Shown: positions 13,189 through 21,674 of the stretch, one piece after another
How positions within the stretch are numbered: the stretch's first letter is position 1
Layout of the letters: each line of letters starts with the position of its first letter
DNA from: Pseudomonadota bacterium
GTDB lineage: Bacteria; Pseudomonadota; Alphaproteobacteria; Rhizobiales; Hyphomicrobiaceae
NCBI GenBank assembly: GCA_023405815.1
Contig: JAEXXM010000046.1
Span: 1-21,856 of the forward strand
DNA: 21,856 nt
Direction: 5' to 3'
Notes under the pieces: model-generated
Seen by the model: the letters and a program-made list of their open reading frames with translations, nothing else
What the model was told of the DNA's origin: nothing
Database searches by the model: none
Made by a program: the position numbers and the translations under genes

Positions 13189-13310
13189 CCGACAGTTCAA
13201 CATGACGTCACAAAGTCTCGCGATAGGGGAGGGCAGCCGCATGGGCAATCCGAAAGGACGCGCAATGGCCAAGAACACGATCTGCATCTGGTACGACAAG
13301 GATGCCGAGG
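13189..13310 (+). repeat. Right copy of the ~120-bp direct repeat covering the VOC gene leader
   Basis: This is the counterpart of 12333-12449. It includes CCGACAGTTCAAC, an additional ATGAC absent from the left copy, the GGGGAGGG stretch, and the first 15 codons of the intact VOC gene. Outside the repeat the two loci differ completely, apart from a weak resemblance just upstream. Confidence 0.85.
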
Positions 13311-13738
13311 CTGCCGCCCGCTTCTACGCCGAGACGTTCCCGGACAGCCGGGTGGATTCCATCCACCGCGCACCGAGCGACTATCCATCCGGCAAGGCGG
13401 GTGACGTGTTGACGGTCGAGTTCACCGTCGCCGGCGTCCCGTGCCTCGGCCTCAACGGCGGTCCCGCCTTCAAGCAGACCGAAGCCTTCTCGTTCCAGAT
13501 CGCCACCGACGATCAGGAGGAGACCGACCGCTACTGGAACGCCATCGTCGGCAATGGCGGGAAGGAGAGCGCGTGCGGCTGGTGCAAGGACAAGTGGGGC
13601 GTCAACTGGCAGATCACGCCGCGCGTGCTCACCGAAGCAATGGCAGCCGGCGGCGAAGAGGCAAAGCGCGCCTTCGAGGCGATGATGGACATGCGCAAGA
13701 TCGACGTCGCCGCGATCGAGGCCGCGCGCCGCGGCTGA
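13265..13738 (+). CDS. VOC family (PhnB-like) protein
   Basis: The protein has 157 residues from the ATG at 13265, with AAAGGA seven bases upstream; the in-frame ATG at 13241 also has a ribosome-like site and would add MGNPKGRA. It matches PhnB-like members of the vicinal oxygen chelate fold, often annotated as 3-demethylubiquinone-9 3-methyltransferase-like. Key stretches are ICIWYDKDAEAAARFYAETF, VLTVEFTVAGVPCLGLNGGP, FSFQIATDDQEETDRYWNAI and the family's WCKDKWGVNWQITPR. A C-terminal helical tail resembles the usual KAxxAMMxMxKIDIAAL ending. The substrate is unknown, and the methyltransferase label is not supported by known chemistry. The leader is duplicated upstream. Confidence 0.9.
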   Translation: MAKNTICIWYDKDAEAAARFYAETFPDSRVDSIHRAPSDYPSGKAGDVLTVEFTVAGVPCLGLNGGPAFKQTEAFSFQIATDDQEETDRYWNAIVGNGGKESACGWCKDKWGVNWQITPRVLTEAMAAGGEEAKRAFEAMMDMRKIDVAAIEAARRG

Positions 13739-13848
13739 CTACTTCCCGCTCCCGCCGCGACCTGATCCACACCATCGCGGCGCCACAATGAATCCCCCAA
13801 AGTCGACCTGCGACGCGCCGTGTGACACTTCGGGGGAGAACTGATCTC

Positions 13849-14838
13849 TTGCAGCCAGGATCGCGCCTTCTCGCCATCGCCGCCAGCCTTGCCATCATGG
13901 CCGCTCTGCCGGGTTCGGTCGGGGCTGTGGCGGCCGAGGAAACCTCGGATGTGCCGGCCTGGCTGCGGGCGCACGTCGGCTATGGCGACGGCCAGATCGC
14001 CCCCGTGGTTCTGCAACGGGCGCGCGCGCTCTACCTGCGCAAGACGCGCGAAGGTGCGGTCAACAATCCCTGCTACTTCGCCATGGACGCAACGCGCCCC
14101 CACGTTTTGGGTAATGCAGGGCGCCGGTTCTACATCGTCTGCGAGGCGGACCGGACGTTTCGCGCCATCTCGTCCGGTCACGGCGGCGGCCGCCACCTGA
14201 GAGGCATCGCGAATTTCTCCAACGGCAAGCGCTGCGCCAGGAACTTCGGCAACGCCATGGGCTCCGCGCTGACGACCGGCGGACCCTATGTGACGAGCGA
14301 GCAGACCACGTCCTTCAAGGGCTACTACCCCGTTTCCGGAGGAAGGCACGCGCCGCTGCTGCGCTCGTTCGTGCAGTTCGACGGCGAAGGCGAGACGGCC
14401 AATGCGAGGCAGCGCGAGATCGGCGGTCACGCGGCCGTGCTGCTGAGAGGGGCGTGTCTTCGCAAGAAGCCGGACAGCCCATATGCAGATCAGAAGGGCT
14501 ACGTTCCGTTCGGGTCGGTGGAGAACTACTCCGACGGACGCAGCAGCGGCTGCACGAGCTGGTCGCCGCCGGACGCCGAGCAGATCGTCGCCATGCTGAA
14601 GAACAAGTCGGCGACGCTCTACATCTATCCGGAATCGACCGACATCGACGCCGTCGCCCAGGCAGTGAAGAGCGGCCGCTCTCCATCGGGCGCCGGACTA
14701 TATTGGAACGCCTCCTGCTTGCGGGATATCCGCGCCCCGAGGTTCTGGCCGAAAGAAATCCTCGAGCCGATCATCGCCCGGTACGAGAAGAGCCACCCTG
14801 CGCCGCCGCCGCGACCAACGCCGATTTGCACGCGCTGA
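13849..14838 (+). CDS. Secreted murein L,D-transpeptidase-like protein (YkuD_2 type)
   Basis: I start this gene at TTG 13849 (329 residues) because GGGGGAG lies about ten bases upstream and the product then begins with a compact signal peptide (QPGSRLLAIAASLAIMAALP to AVAAEE). A GTG at 13822 is in frame but has no ribosome site. The catalytic region resembles the YkuD_2 family: SSGHGGGRH around residue 110, FSNG, GPYVTSEQ, KGYYPVSG, EIGGHAAVLL with the conserved His near 194, and GRSSGCTSW with the candidate nucleophile Cys near 235. Family members cross-link or edit peptidoglycan in the periplasm. A Pro-rich tail (APPPRPTP) ends the protein. Further Cys residues may form disulfides. No partner gene is adjacent. 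Confidence 0.82.
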   Translation: MQPGSRLLAIAASLAIMAALPGSVGAVAAEETSDVPAWLRAHVGYGDGQIAPVVLQRARALYLRKTREGAVNNPCYFAMDATRPHVLGNAGRRFYIVCEADRTFRAISSGHGGGRHLRGIANFSNGKRCARNFGNAMGSALTTGGPYVTSEQTTSFKGYYPVSGGRHAPLLRSFVQFDGEGETANARQREIGGHAAVLLRGACLRKKPDSPYADQKGYVPFGSVENYSDGRSSGCTSWSPPDAEQIVAMLKNKSATLYIYPESTDIDAVAQAVKSGRSPSGAGLYWNASCLRDIRAPRFWPKEILEPIIARYEKSHPAPPPRPTPICTR

Positions 14839-14854
14839 GACGGACGCGCCAACC

Positions 14855-14908
14855 GGGCCGAGGCCCGCTTGCGACGCCGACCGCTCCCGGGCCCAGTCGG
14901 ACTGGGCC
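14855..14908 (+). terminator. Two GC-rich hairpins after the YkuD_2 gene, no T run
   Basis: GGGCC-GA-GGCCC lies at 14855-14866, and GGCCCAGT-CGG-ACTGGGCC, a perfect 8-base-pair stem with a 3-base loop, at 14890-14908. They follow the stop codon at 14838 and precede the helicase leader. The absence of a T run argues against simple intrinsic termination, so this is a plausible but unproven end point. Confidence 0.4.
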
Positions 14909-15130
14909 GCGTCCATCCGGGGCCGCGATATTTGCGTTAAGGTGGCAATCCATTGTTATACGGTCGGCGCGCTATACTGCCCCTCAGCCTGGGTGCCGTG
15001 GCAACGTGCTGCTGGTGGGGACAGTGAGAACCGGCTAGGCAACCGAAATCACGAGATCCTTGGCGGCGTGCTGCGGCAACTCCACCCCTGGAGCCGCCGG
15101 GGCGCCTGTTCGAAAAGCAGCATTCCCATC

Positions 15131-17149
15131 ATGACCTTCCCGTCAGCTCACCCCGCGCTAGGCCGTGCCCTCGCCGCGCGGGGATATTCTGTCCCGACCG
15201 CCGTGCAGCTCGCGGTTCTCGAAGCCGACAAGGCAGGACGCGACTTGCTCGTGTCGGCCCAGACCGGCTCGGGGAAGACGGTGGCCTTCGGACTGGCCAT
15301 CGCGCCGACGCTGCTCGGGGAAGCGGAGCATCTCCTGCAAGCCGCCGAGCCGATGGCACTGATCATCGCCCCGACGCGCGAGCTCGCCATGCAGGTGCAG
15401 CGTGAGCTCGACTGGCTCTACAAGGACACCGGCGCGCGCGTCGTGACCTGCGTCGGCGGCATGGATGTGCGTGCCGAGGCCCGGCAGCTCAGTCTCGGCG
15501 CCCATATCGTTGTGGGCACACCCGGACGCTTGCGCGATCACCTCGAGCGCCAGCGCCTCAATTTGAGCAAGCTCGTTGCGGTCGTGCTCGACGAAGCTGA
15601 CGAGATGCTTGATCTCGGCTTCCGCGAGGATCTGGAGCTCATTCTCGACGCAACGCCGGAAAGCCGCCAGACGCTCCTCTTCTCTGCCACCATGCCGCGA
15701 GAAATCGAAACGCTGGCGCGTCGATATCAGCGCGATGCCGCGCGCATCGAGACGTTGCGGCGCAACGAGCAGCACGCCGACATCGAGTACCGCGCGATAC
15801 GCGTCGCGCCGAACGATATCGAGCATGCGGTGGTCAACGTGATGCGCCTGCACGATGCGCGCGCAACGCTGGTATTCTGCTCCACCCGAGAATCCGTCAA
15901 GCGCCTTCACATGCGCCTCGTGGAGCGAGGTTTCTCCGCCGTCGCCCTTTCTGGAGAGCTGACCCAGAGTGAGCGCATGCACGCGCTGCAGGCTCTGCGC
16001 GATGGCCGGGCCCGTGTTCTCGTGGCGACGGATGTGGCTGCGCGCGGGCTCGACCTGCCGGAGCTCACGCTCGTGATACACGCCGATCTTCCCAATGATG
16101 CCGAGACGCTGCTCCACCGTTCAGGCCGCACAGGCCGAGCCGGCAACAAGGGCCTATGCACGTTGATCGTGCCGTTCAACCGCCGGCGCAAGGCCGATGC
16201 CTTGCTGGCCGCTGCCAAGCTCAAAGTCACGTGGGACACTGCGCCGACGGCGGAGGAAATCCGCGCCCGCGACCAGGAGCGCTTTCTCGCCAGCTCCATC
16301 TTCACCGGTCCTGCGAGCGAGGCCGACGTCAAGCTTGTCGATGCCCTGCTCGCCGGACGCACGGCCGACGAGATCGCCGTTGCCCTGGTCCGGATGCATC
16401 GTGCCCAGCTTCCCGAGCCGGAAGACCTGGCAGAGGACACCGGGCCCCCGCGGCGCGATGAACGTGGGCGCGCACCCCGCGAGCGTTTCCAGCACCGACC
16501 CGATCGCAAATTTGCGCCGAAGGATCGCCACAACGGTTCAAGCACCGACGACCAGTGTCGTCGCGCGCGTCCCGTGCGCGATCATGGGCGAGAGATGGTG
16601 TGGTTCCGGGTCGACATCGGACGTGAGCGCAACGCCGACCCCCGCTGGCTGCTGCCGCTCCTTTGCCGCGCTGGCGATGTTACGAAGGCCGAGGTCGGCG
16701 CCATCAGGATCTTCGACCGCGACACGCGCTTTGAGATCGCCGCCGAATTCGCCGACAAGTTCGCGCAGGCTGCGCGCTCCATGAAGCCCAACGAAGGGCG
16801 GATCACGCGTATCGGCGCATCCATGGGGGACGACGCGGGCACGGCGAGCCATCCGCCTCACGCGGGAACGCCGCGCAAAACCCACGCGGAACCAGCGGGC
16901 AAATATGGAGAGGCCAAGACTGGCGCTCCGTCCGGTTCACCGGCGGGCGCCCGCGCCAAGACGCCGTGGCGAGATCGAAAGAAAGGGAAGCCGGGCGGCT
17001 ATATCCATCCCAAGGGTGACGAGCCAAGACGTCATCGCAAAGGTCCGAGGCCCGAAGCCGGCGCGAAAAACGCAAGCGCCGCGCATGAACCTGCGGCCAG
17101 GAACGCTCATAGGAAGAAACATCGGGGGACCCCGAAAGCCAAGGCGTGA
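15131..17149 (+). CDS. DEAD-box RNA helicase with DbpA-type RNA-binding domain
   Basis: The protein has 672 residues from the ATG at 15131 (MTFPSAHPALGRALAARGYS). All core motifs are present: Q motif (PTAVQLAVL, about 22-30), motif I AQTGSGKT (43-50), PTRELAMQ, TPGRL, DEAD (VVLDEADEMLDLGF), SAT (LLFSATMP), then domain 2 with CSTRES, VATDVAARGLDLP and HRSGRTGRAG. Around residues 485-560 (MVWFRVDIGRERNADPRWLL to FEIAAEFADKF) lies a DbpA-type RRM, which in DbpA and CsdA relatives targets structured RNA such as 23S rRNA. The final 110 residues are basic, Lys/Arg/Pro-rich and disordered. The likely role is ribosome assembly or RNA remodelling, possibly cold-induced. The leader is long: TATACT at 14973-14978 could be a -10, giving about 145 bases of 5' UTR. 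No good ribosome site is seen. Confidence 0.95.
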   Translation: MTFPSAHPALGRALAARGYSVPTAVQLAVLEADKAGRDLLVSAQTGSGKTVAFGLAIAPTLLGEAEHLLQAAEPMALIIAPTRELAMQVQRELDWLYKDTGARVVTCVGGMDVRAEARQLSLGAHIVVGTPGRLRDHLERQRLNLSKLVAVVLDEADEMLDLGFREDLELILDATPESRQTLLFSATMPREIETLARRYQRDAARIETLRRNEQHADIEYRAIRVAPNDIEHAVVNVMRLHDARATLVFCSTRESVKRLHMRLVERGFSAVALSGELTQSERMHALQALRDGRARVLVATDVAARGLDLPELTLVIHADLPNDAETLLHRSGRTGRAGNKGLCTLIVPFNRRRKADALLAAAKLKVTWDTAPTAEEIRARDQERFLASSIFTGPASEADVKLVDALLAGRTADEIAVALVRMHRAQLPEPEDLAEDTGPPRRDERGRAPRERFQHRPDRKFAPKDRHNGSSTDDQCRRARPVRDHGREMVWFRVDIGRERNADPRWLLPLLCRAGDVTKAEVGAIRIFDRDTRFEIAAEFADKFAQAARSMKPNEGRITRIGASMGDDAGTASHPPHAGTPRKTHAEPAGKYGEAKTGAPSGSPAGARAKTPWRDRKKGKPGGYIHPKGDEPRRHRKGPRPEAGAKNASAAHEPAARNAHRKKHRGTPKAKA

Positions 17150-17173
17150 TGGGCCGCGGACACGCGGCCATCA
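17147..17173 (+). terminator. Hairpin at the helicase stop codon, weak terminator candidate
   Basis: TGATGG(G)CCGCG at 17147-17158 pairs with CGCGGCCATCA at 17163-17173 with one bulged G and a short loop. The stem includes the stop codon itself. No T run follows, so factor-independent termination is uncertain. Confidence 0.35.
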
Positions 17174-17297
17174 GGGCGTGATCCCACTGGCGTGCGGCTT
17201 CTGTCGCGAAAGCCCAGACGCGAGGTCATTGTCGAGCGAGAATTCTGACGTCGGCTGATCGCCCATAGCCGCCGCCGACGTCGTCGAAACCGCGCGC

Positions 17298-17330
17298 AAA
17301 AAAAGGCCGTGGGGACATAGCTCCACGGCC
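17298..17330 (-). terminator. Rho-independent terminator of the small secreted protein gene
   Basis: On the minus strand, GGCCGTGG (from 17330 down to 17323), a 10-base loop, CCACGGCC (17312 to 17305) and seven T's (17304 to 17298) form a classic intrinsic terminator. It lies 45 bases after the stop of the gene at 17375-17671. Confidence 0.9.
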
Positions 17331-17374
17331 TGCGGGCGCAAGTGCCGCCCACAAGAACTCGATGCTGGCTCGGG

Positions 17375-17671
17375 CTACTTCTTCTTCGCCGGCGGCTCCT
17401 GCACGGTGACGAGCGCCTGGCCGTTGGACGAGATCACGTCGTCGCCCTTGGCGAACCACGAGAAGCCCCACGGGCCGGTGACGCCGCAGCCTTCCTTGCA
17501 GTCGAGCTTCACTTCCTTGCCCGCGGCAATCGTCTCGACCTTCTCCTCGTTGCCGAGGTCGACGCCGATCGTGAACTCGCCGCTCGAGGTGTTCTTCACG
17601 GTCACGGCCGATGCCGTTCCGGTCATGGCGAGCGCGAATGCCGCTGCTGCGGCGGTTGTGATCAGTTTCAT
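17375..17671 (-). CDS. Small periplasmic protein of unknown function
   Basis: The protein has 98 residues from the ATG at 17671, with GGAGG six bases upstream. Earlier in-frame codons are non-coding leader. It has a signal peptide (MKLITTAAAAAFALAMTGTA, cleavage after SA-V). The mature domain is a small strand-rich unit: VKNTSSGEFTIGVDLGNEEK, VETIAAGKEVKLDCKEGC, GPWGFSWFAKGDDVIS, and a Lys-rich end (PPAKKK). A CKEGC pair could form a tight disulfide or bind metal. Similar small secreted proteins occur in Hyphomicrobiales, but no function is known to me. It is a one-gene unit with a strong terminator, so it is probably well expressed. Confidence 0.8.
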   Translation of the reverse strand: MKLITTAAAAAFALAMTGTASAVTVKNTSSGEFTIGVDLGNEEKVETIAAGKEVKLDCKEGCGVTGPWGFSWFAKGDDVISSNGQALVTVQEPPAKKK

Positions 17672-17837
17672 TGTTTCCTCCGCTTGATTTTCTGGTCGTT
17701 TCGCGTGCGTCCGCTTCGTTGGCGGCGCTGACGGGAAAATGGTCACGAAGGCATGGGACAGCAAGGCTATACCGTTACAAACTTTGGAAGTGCGCCCTGC
17801 GCCATAGCGTGCAAAATTCGTCAAATTGCCGGGAAAA

Positions 17838-19166
17838 TCAGGCCGCGCGGCGCTTCAGCTGCTTCTGCTCGTACATGAGCGCGTCGGCCCGCGCGATGAG
17901 CTGCTCCATCGACACGTTGGCTGCCGGAGGCACCTCGATGGTGCCGGTGCTGTAGGCGATGGTGACGGGCAGTTCACCTGCCTGGTTGTTCTCGCTGACG
18001 CGCTGCTGCAGACGGGCGAGCAGCGCATCGGCATTCGTCACGTCTCCCGCTGCGAGCACGACGAACTCATCGCCTCCGAGACGCGCGACGATGTCGCCGC
18101 TGCGGAACGATTCCGACAGCAGCTCGGCAAATCGCTTGATGAGCCGCGAGCCCGCCTCGTGGCCGAAATGGTCGTTGGCCTCCTTCAGCCTGTCGAGATC
18201 GAAGTAGAAGAGCACGAGCGAGGCTCGCTGTCTTATCGCGTTGCGCAGCGTGTAGTCGGCCACGGCAAAGAAGCCGCGCCGGTTGAGGACCCCTGTCAGC
18301 TCGTCGGTGATCGACTGTCGGCGCAGCTCGCGTTCGAGCTTGTTGGTATGCTTCGCCATCCATGAGAAGAGCGCGATGATTGCCAGGGCTTCAAGCGGCG
18401 CGGCGATGGCACGGGCGTATTCGACCGATAGGAGCTTGTGCCCATCGAGGTAGCCGATCACTGCAAAGATGACGAACGGGAGCAGGACGACCGGTGGCAG
18501 CACGAGGCGCAGGATTTGGCTGCCGATCCCGCGCCCGACGAGGACTGCAAATAGGCGTTCCTCCTGCGCCCGCCGAGCGACGATCACCAGCGTCAAGATT
18601 GTCAGGCACACAAGCGTATGCTGGGCCGTAACGTCGCCGGGGCCGAGGCCGACGAAGTCGTCGATGAAGAACACGTAGCCGGCAAGCAGGAATAGCACCA
18701 CGCCGATGGCGGCGACGGCGGAGAGATCGACGGCGCGCGACAGGGCGCCACGGCGCGCGTGGATATTGGCAGAGGCAAAGCCGAGAAGGACGAAGGCAAG
18801 CGCCGTCTGCGGCGTAGGCAACCGCAACACGGCATTGGTCGGCCAATCTATGGCGAGGGCATAGACGAGGAGAGTCCCTACGCCCATGATGAATACTGCG
18901 TATCCGAGCAGTTGGCTCGCACGCATGGACACAGTCCCTCTGCCCGGCCCCGACAGCCACAGCGAAACAGCGAGGGCGATCAGCGCCAGCGCCGACGACC
19001 ATACCATCTCCCACCAGCCATGCATGGCATGAGGCACCAGCCCCGGAGCCATCGATAGCAGGTGGGTGCCGAGGCAAATAATGACGACCGCGGCGAGCGC
19101 TGGCAGCTCCGCGTACTGAAAAAATGTAAGGATGCGTAGATCCGGCTCGCTGGAGTGATCACGCAT
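17838..19166 (-). CDS. Membrane-bound diguanylate cyclase (GGDEF)
   Basis: The protein has 442 residues from the ATG at 19166 (MRDHSSEPDLRILTFFQYAE). A TTG at 19196 would add ten residues, and neither start has a clear ribosome site. About eight membrane helices fill residues 20-275, from AAVVIICLGTHLL through VVLFLLAGYVFFI and VVLLPFVIFAVIGYL to ALAIIALFSWMA, forming an unassigned sensor region. The GGDEF domain (about 285-437) starts DELTGVLNRRGFF and includes YFDLDRLKEANDHFGHEAG. It has an intact active site GGDEF at 364-368, with RSGD at 355-358 exactly five residues before it, the inhibitory I-site spacing. It should therefore make c-di-GMP from two GTP and show product inhibition. No EAL domain is present. 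It is transcribed alone. Confidence 0.94.
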   Translation of the reverse strand: MRDHSSEPDLRILTFFQYAELPALAAVVIICLGTHLLSMAPGLVPHAMHGWWEMVWSSALALIALAVSLWLSGPGRGTVSMRASQLLGYAVFIMGVGTLLVYALAIDWPTNAVLRLPTPQTALAFVLLGFASANIHARRGALSRAVDLSAVAAIGVVLFLLAGYVFFIDDFVGLGPGDVTAQHTLVCLTILTLVIVARRAQEERLFAVLVGRGIGSQILRLVLPPVVLLPFVIFAVIGYLDGHKLLSVEYARAIAAPLEALAIIALFSWMAKHTNKLERELRRQSITDELTGVLNRRGFFAVADYTLRNAIRQRASLVLFYFDLDRLKEANDHFGHEAGSRLIKRFAELLSESFRSGDIVARLGGDEFVVLAAGDVTNADALLARLQQRVSENNQAGELPVTIAYSTGTIEVPPAANVSMEQLIARADALMYEQKQLKRRAA

Positions 19167-19367
19167 GGGGAGACCGGCGAGGTGGACAATAAACAACGTC
19201 GGCGGAATCTATCCGCGACTGTTGCCGGCTTCGTAAAAGCCGTCGGTGCGATTGTAGGGAACTTCCCCTGATTCAGCCGCGACCGCTGGCGCCGCGATTG
19301 CGCTGCGCCGCACACGCGGCCTTAGGAAGTGGCTCGCTACTCTCGGCGGCTGCACAAGGAGGCGCCG

Positions 19368-19874
19368 ATGGCCGAGCTGATCGGGCTCGCAATGAGCAAT
19401 TTCACCCTCACGTTCCTCATCGCCGGGCTGGTCGCGGGGCTCGTCGCGGCGGCGCTGAAGCCGGGCGGCTGGAACCGCGACAACCTCGCCGAGGAGCTGC
19501 TCGCCTACTTCATCCTTTTCACCGTCGCCATCGCCTACTTCTACAACTTCGTCTTCCACGTGTTCTTCGGTGAGCTGGCCGCGAGCTTCATCGGCTGGGC
19601 GGACAGCCCGTTCCAAGCTGAGGTCGGCTATGCAAGTCTCGGCTTCGCCGCGATCGGCCTTCTCGCCTTCAAGGGCAACTGCATGGTGCGGCTTGCCTCC
19701 ATACTCGGGCCGGCGATGTTTCAGTGGGGCGCCGCCGTCGGCCATATCCGCGACATCTACGCCACGGGCAACATGGCGCCGGGCAATGCCGGCGTGATGC
19801 TCTACTCGGATATTTTCCTGCCCGTCATCGGCTTTGCACTCTTGTGGTTCAAACGTTCAACAGACGAAGCCTGA
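19368..19874 (+). CDS. DUF6790 family membrane protein
   Basis: The protein has 168 residues from the ATG at 19368, with AAGGAGG five bases upstream. It has four to five membrane segments: residues 10-28 (FTLTFLIAGLVAGLVAAAL), about 42-62 (LLAYFILFTVAIAYFYNFVF), about 85-102 (ASLGFAAIGLLAFKG), about 105-125 (RLASILGPAMFQWGAAVGH), and a C-terminal segment (DIFLPVIGFALLWF). The stretches FYNFVFHVFFGELAA, FIGWADSPFQ, and PGNAGVMLYSDI are typical of the DUF6790 family as I remember it; no activity is known. It begins a plus-strand run that includes a single-TM protein and an FAD oxidoreductase, with 64 bases to the next start. Confidence 0.85.
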   Translation: MAELIGLAMSNFTLTFLIAGLVAGLVAAALKPGGWNRDNLAEELLAYFILFTVAIAYFYNFVFHVFFGELAASFIGWADSPFQAEVGYASLGFAAIGLLAFKGNCMVRLASILGPAMFQWGAAVGHIRDIYATGNMAPGNAGVMLYSDIFLPVIGFALLWFKRSTDEA

Positions 19875-19938
19875 GCGCGCATGGCTCTCGGCACGGTTCG
19901 CAGGTAAGCTGAACGCTTCGCAAGGAAGAGGGGTGCGC

Positions 19939-20364
19939 ATGACGCTGCTGAAGTGGGTCCTCGTCATCGGCGGCGTGCTCTTCCTCGCCGTCGGCGCCGC
20001 AATCATCGGCATCGTCTACTGGGCAGAAAGCATCCCCAGCGTTGCGGTCACCGAGGCCGACCTCGCCGTCGGCGGCAGCTATCCCCCCGAGGAAAGGCAG
20101 GCGCTGCTCGACGCATGTGGCAAGCGCAACGTGTCGAAGCGCGAGGATAGCTGCACCTGCATCGCCGACCGCGCCGGCACCGATCTCTCCCGCTTCCAGC
20201 GCCTGGTTCTCATCGGCAGCCTCGAGGGCAGCGCCTCCAAGATCGTCGCCGTCACCAAGGGCCTGATGGAATCGGGCGTCGCCGAGGAGAAGGTCGATGC
20301 GCTGGAGAAGGATTCCGAGCAGCGCTTCGAGGCACTGATGCAGGCCTGCGGGTTGAACCGATGA
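19939..20364 (+). CDS. Single-TM anchored protein of unknown function
   Basis: The protein has 141 residues from the ATG at 19939, preceded by a purine-rich AAGGAAGAGGGG. One N-terminal membrane helix (residues 4-27, LKWVLVIGGVLFLAVGAAII) anchors a small soluble domain. That domain holds PPEERQALLDACGKRNVSKR, CTCIADRAGTDLSRFQRLVL, a Gly/Ser/Lys-containing helix and ALMQACGLNR. Four Cys (in DACG, SCTC and QACG) suggest disulfides in the periplasm; this fits an N-in, C-out topology but is inferred. The stop overlaps the next start (ATGA), so translation is coupled to the FAD oxidoreductase. The family is not recognised. Confidence 0.75.
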   Translation: MTLLKWVLVIGGVLFLAVGAAIIGIVYWAESIPSVAVTEADLAVGGSYPPEERQALLDACGKRNVSKREDSCTCIADRAGTDLSRFQRLVLIGSLEGSASKIVAVTKGLMESGVAEEKVDALEKDSEQRFEALMQACGLNR

Positions 20365-21605
20365 GCACCGACGCCACCGCAACTCCGCGCCAGCTCACGA
20401 CGACCTGCTGCATCGCCGGCGGCGGTCCGGCCGGCATGGTGCTGGGGCTGCTCCTCGCGCGTGCCGGCATCGAGGTCGTGGTGCTCGAGAAGCATATCGA
20501 TTTCCTGCGCGATTTCCGCGGCGACACCATCCATCCTTCGACGCTGCAGGTCATGGATGAGCTGGGGCTGCTCGATGAGCTCCTGAAGCTCCCGCACAAC
20601 AAGGTGTCGAAGCTCGGCGTGCAGGTCGGCGCCACCCCTGTCGCCTTTGCCGATTTCAGCTGGTTGCCGCCCCGCTACGCTTTCATCGCCCTGATGCCGC
20701 AGTGGGACTTCCTCAACTTCCTTGCCGCCAAGGCGCGCGCCTATCCCAACTTCAAGCTCATCATGCAGGCCGACGTCGTCGACCTCATCGAGGAGCGCGG
20801 GCGCGTCCTGGGCGTCAGGGCCGAGACACCGGAGGGTCCGCTCGAGGTGCGCGCCCGCCTGACCGTCGGCTGCGATGGGCGCAAGTCGACGGTGCGCGAG
20901 AAGGCCTCTCTTTCCGTCGAGGACGTCGGCGCGCCCATCGACGTGCTGTGGATGCGCATCTCGCGTCTGCCGGGCGACCCTCCGACCGGCGGTCGCATCG
21001 ATGCCGGCAGCTTCATCGCCGTGCTCGACCGCGGCGACTACTTCCAGATCGCCTACGTCATCCCCAAGGGCGGCGTCGAGCGCATCAAGGCGGCTGGTCT
21101 GGCGGCCTTCCAGCAGGCGCTCGCGCGCGCCCTGCCGTTCCTTGCCTCCCGCGTCGGCGAGTTGAAATCGTGGGACGACATCAAGCTCCTCAACGTCAGC
21201 ATCGACCGCCTGCGCACATGGTATCGCCCCGGCCTGCTCTGCATCGGCGATGCCGCGCATGCCATGTCGCCCGTCGGCGGCGTCGGCATCAACCTCGCCA
21301 TCCAGGATGCCGTGGCCGCGGCCAACATCCTCTGGAAGCCGCTGAAGGAAGGCACGCTGACGACCTTCGACCTCGCCAAGGTTCAGCACCGGCGCACGCT
21401 GCCGACCCGCGTCACGCAGCGGCTGCAGGTGCTGGCGCAGAACCGCTTCGCCCAGCCGGTGCTGCGCTCGACGAAGCCATTGGAGGTGCCGTGGGCGCTG
21501 CGCGTGCTCGGCCGCACGCCGCTTCTGCAGCGCATCCCGGCCCGCATCGTCGGCGTTGGTGTCAGGCCCGAGCACGTGCATTCCCCGGCAGCGCCGGCCG
21601 CCTGA
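20361..21605 (+). CDS. FAD-dependent oxidoreductase, PHBH-type monooxygenase family
   Basis: This 414-residue protein shows the three marks of group A flavoprotein monooxygenases. The dinucleotide motif is CCIAGGGPAGMVLGLLLARA (16-35) ending at E43. The DG motif is GCDGRKSTVRE (170-180). The GD motif is CIGDAAHAMSPVGGVGINLA (294-313), with D297 contacting the FAD ribityl chain. DFRGDTIHPSTLQVMDELGL (51-70) is also typical. Family members hydroxylate aromatic or other substrates using NAD(P)H and oxygen; the substrate here is unknown. It overlaps the preceding single-TM gene by four bases. The start of dctA follows 69 bases later, so uptake and oxidation could be linked, but that is weak context. 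Confidence 0.92.
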   Translation: MSTDATATPRQLTTTCCIAGGGPAGMVLGLLLARAGIEVVVLEKHIDFLRDFRGDTIHPSTLQVMDELGLLDELLKLPHNKVSKLGVQVGATPVAFADFSWLPPRYAFIALMPQWDFLNFLAAKARAYPNFKLIMQADVVDLIEERGRVLGVRAETPEGPLEVRARLTVGCDGRKSTVREKASLSVEDVGAPIDVLWMRISRLPGDPPTGGRIDAGSFIAVLDRGDYFQIAYVIPKGGVERIKAAGLAAFQQALARALPFLASRVGELKSWDDIKLLNVSIDRLRTWYRPGLLCIGDAAHAMSPVGGVGINLAIQDAVAAANILWKPLKEGTLTTFDLAKVQHRRTLPTRVTQRLQVLAQNRFAQPVLRSTKPLEVPWALRVLGRTPLLQRIPARIVGVGVRPEHVHSPAAPAA

Positions 21606-21674
21606 GCCGGGCGATTGCGGCGCTATCGGCGAATTGCTTAAGTGGCCCCGGAAACGCCAACGGGGGACGAAGCT

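Noticed and set aside
20079..21581. A 500-codon minus-strand frame opposite the FAD oxidoreductase
   Set aside because: Its composition is typical of an antisense shadow, while the plus strand has all flavoprotein motifs and a coupled start.
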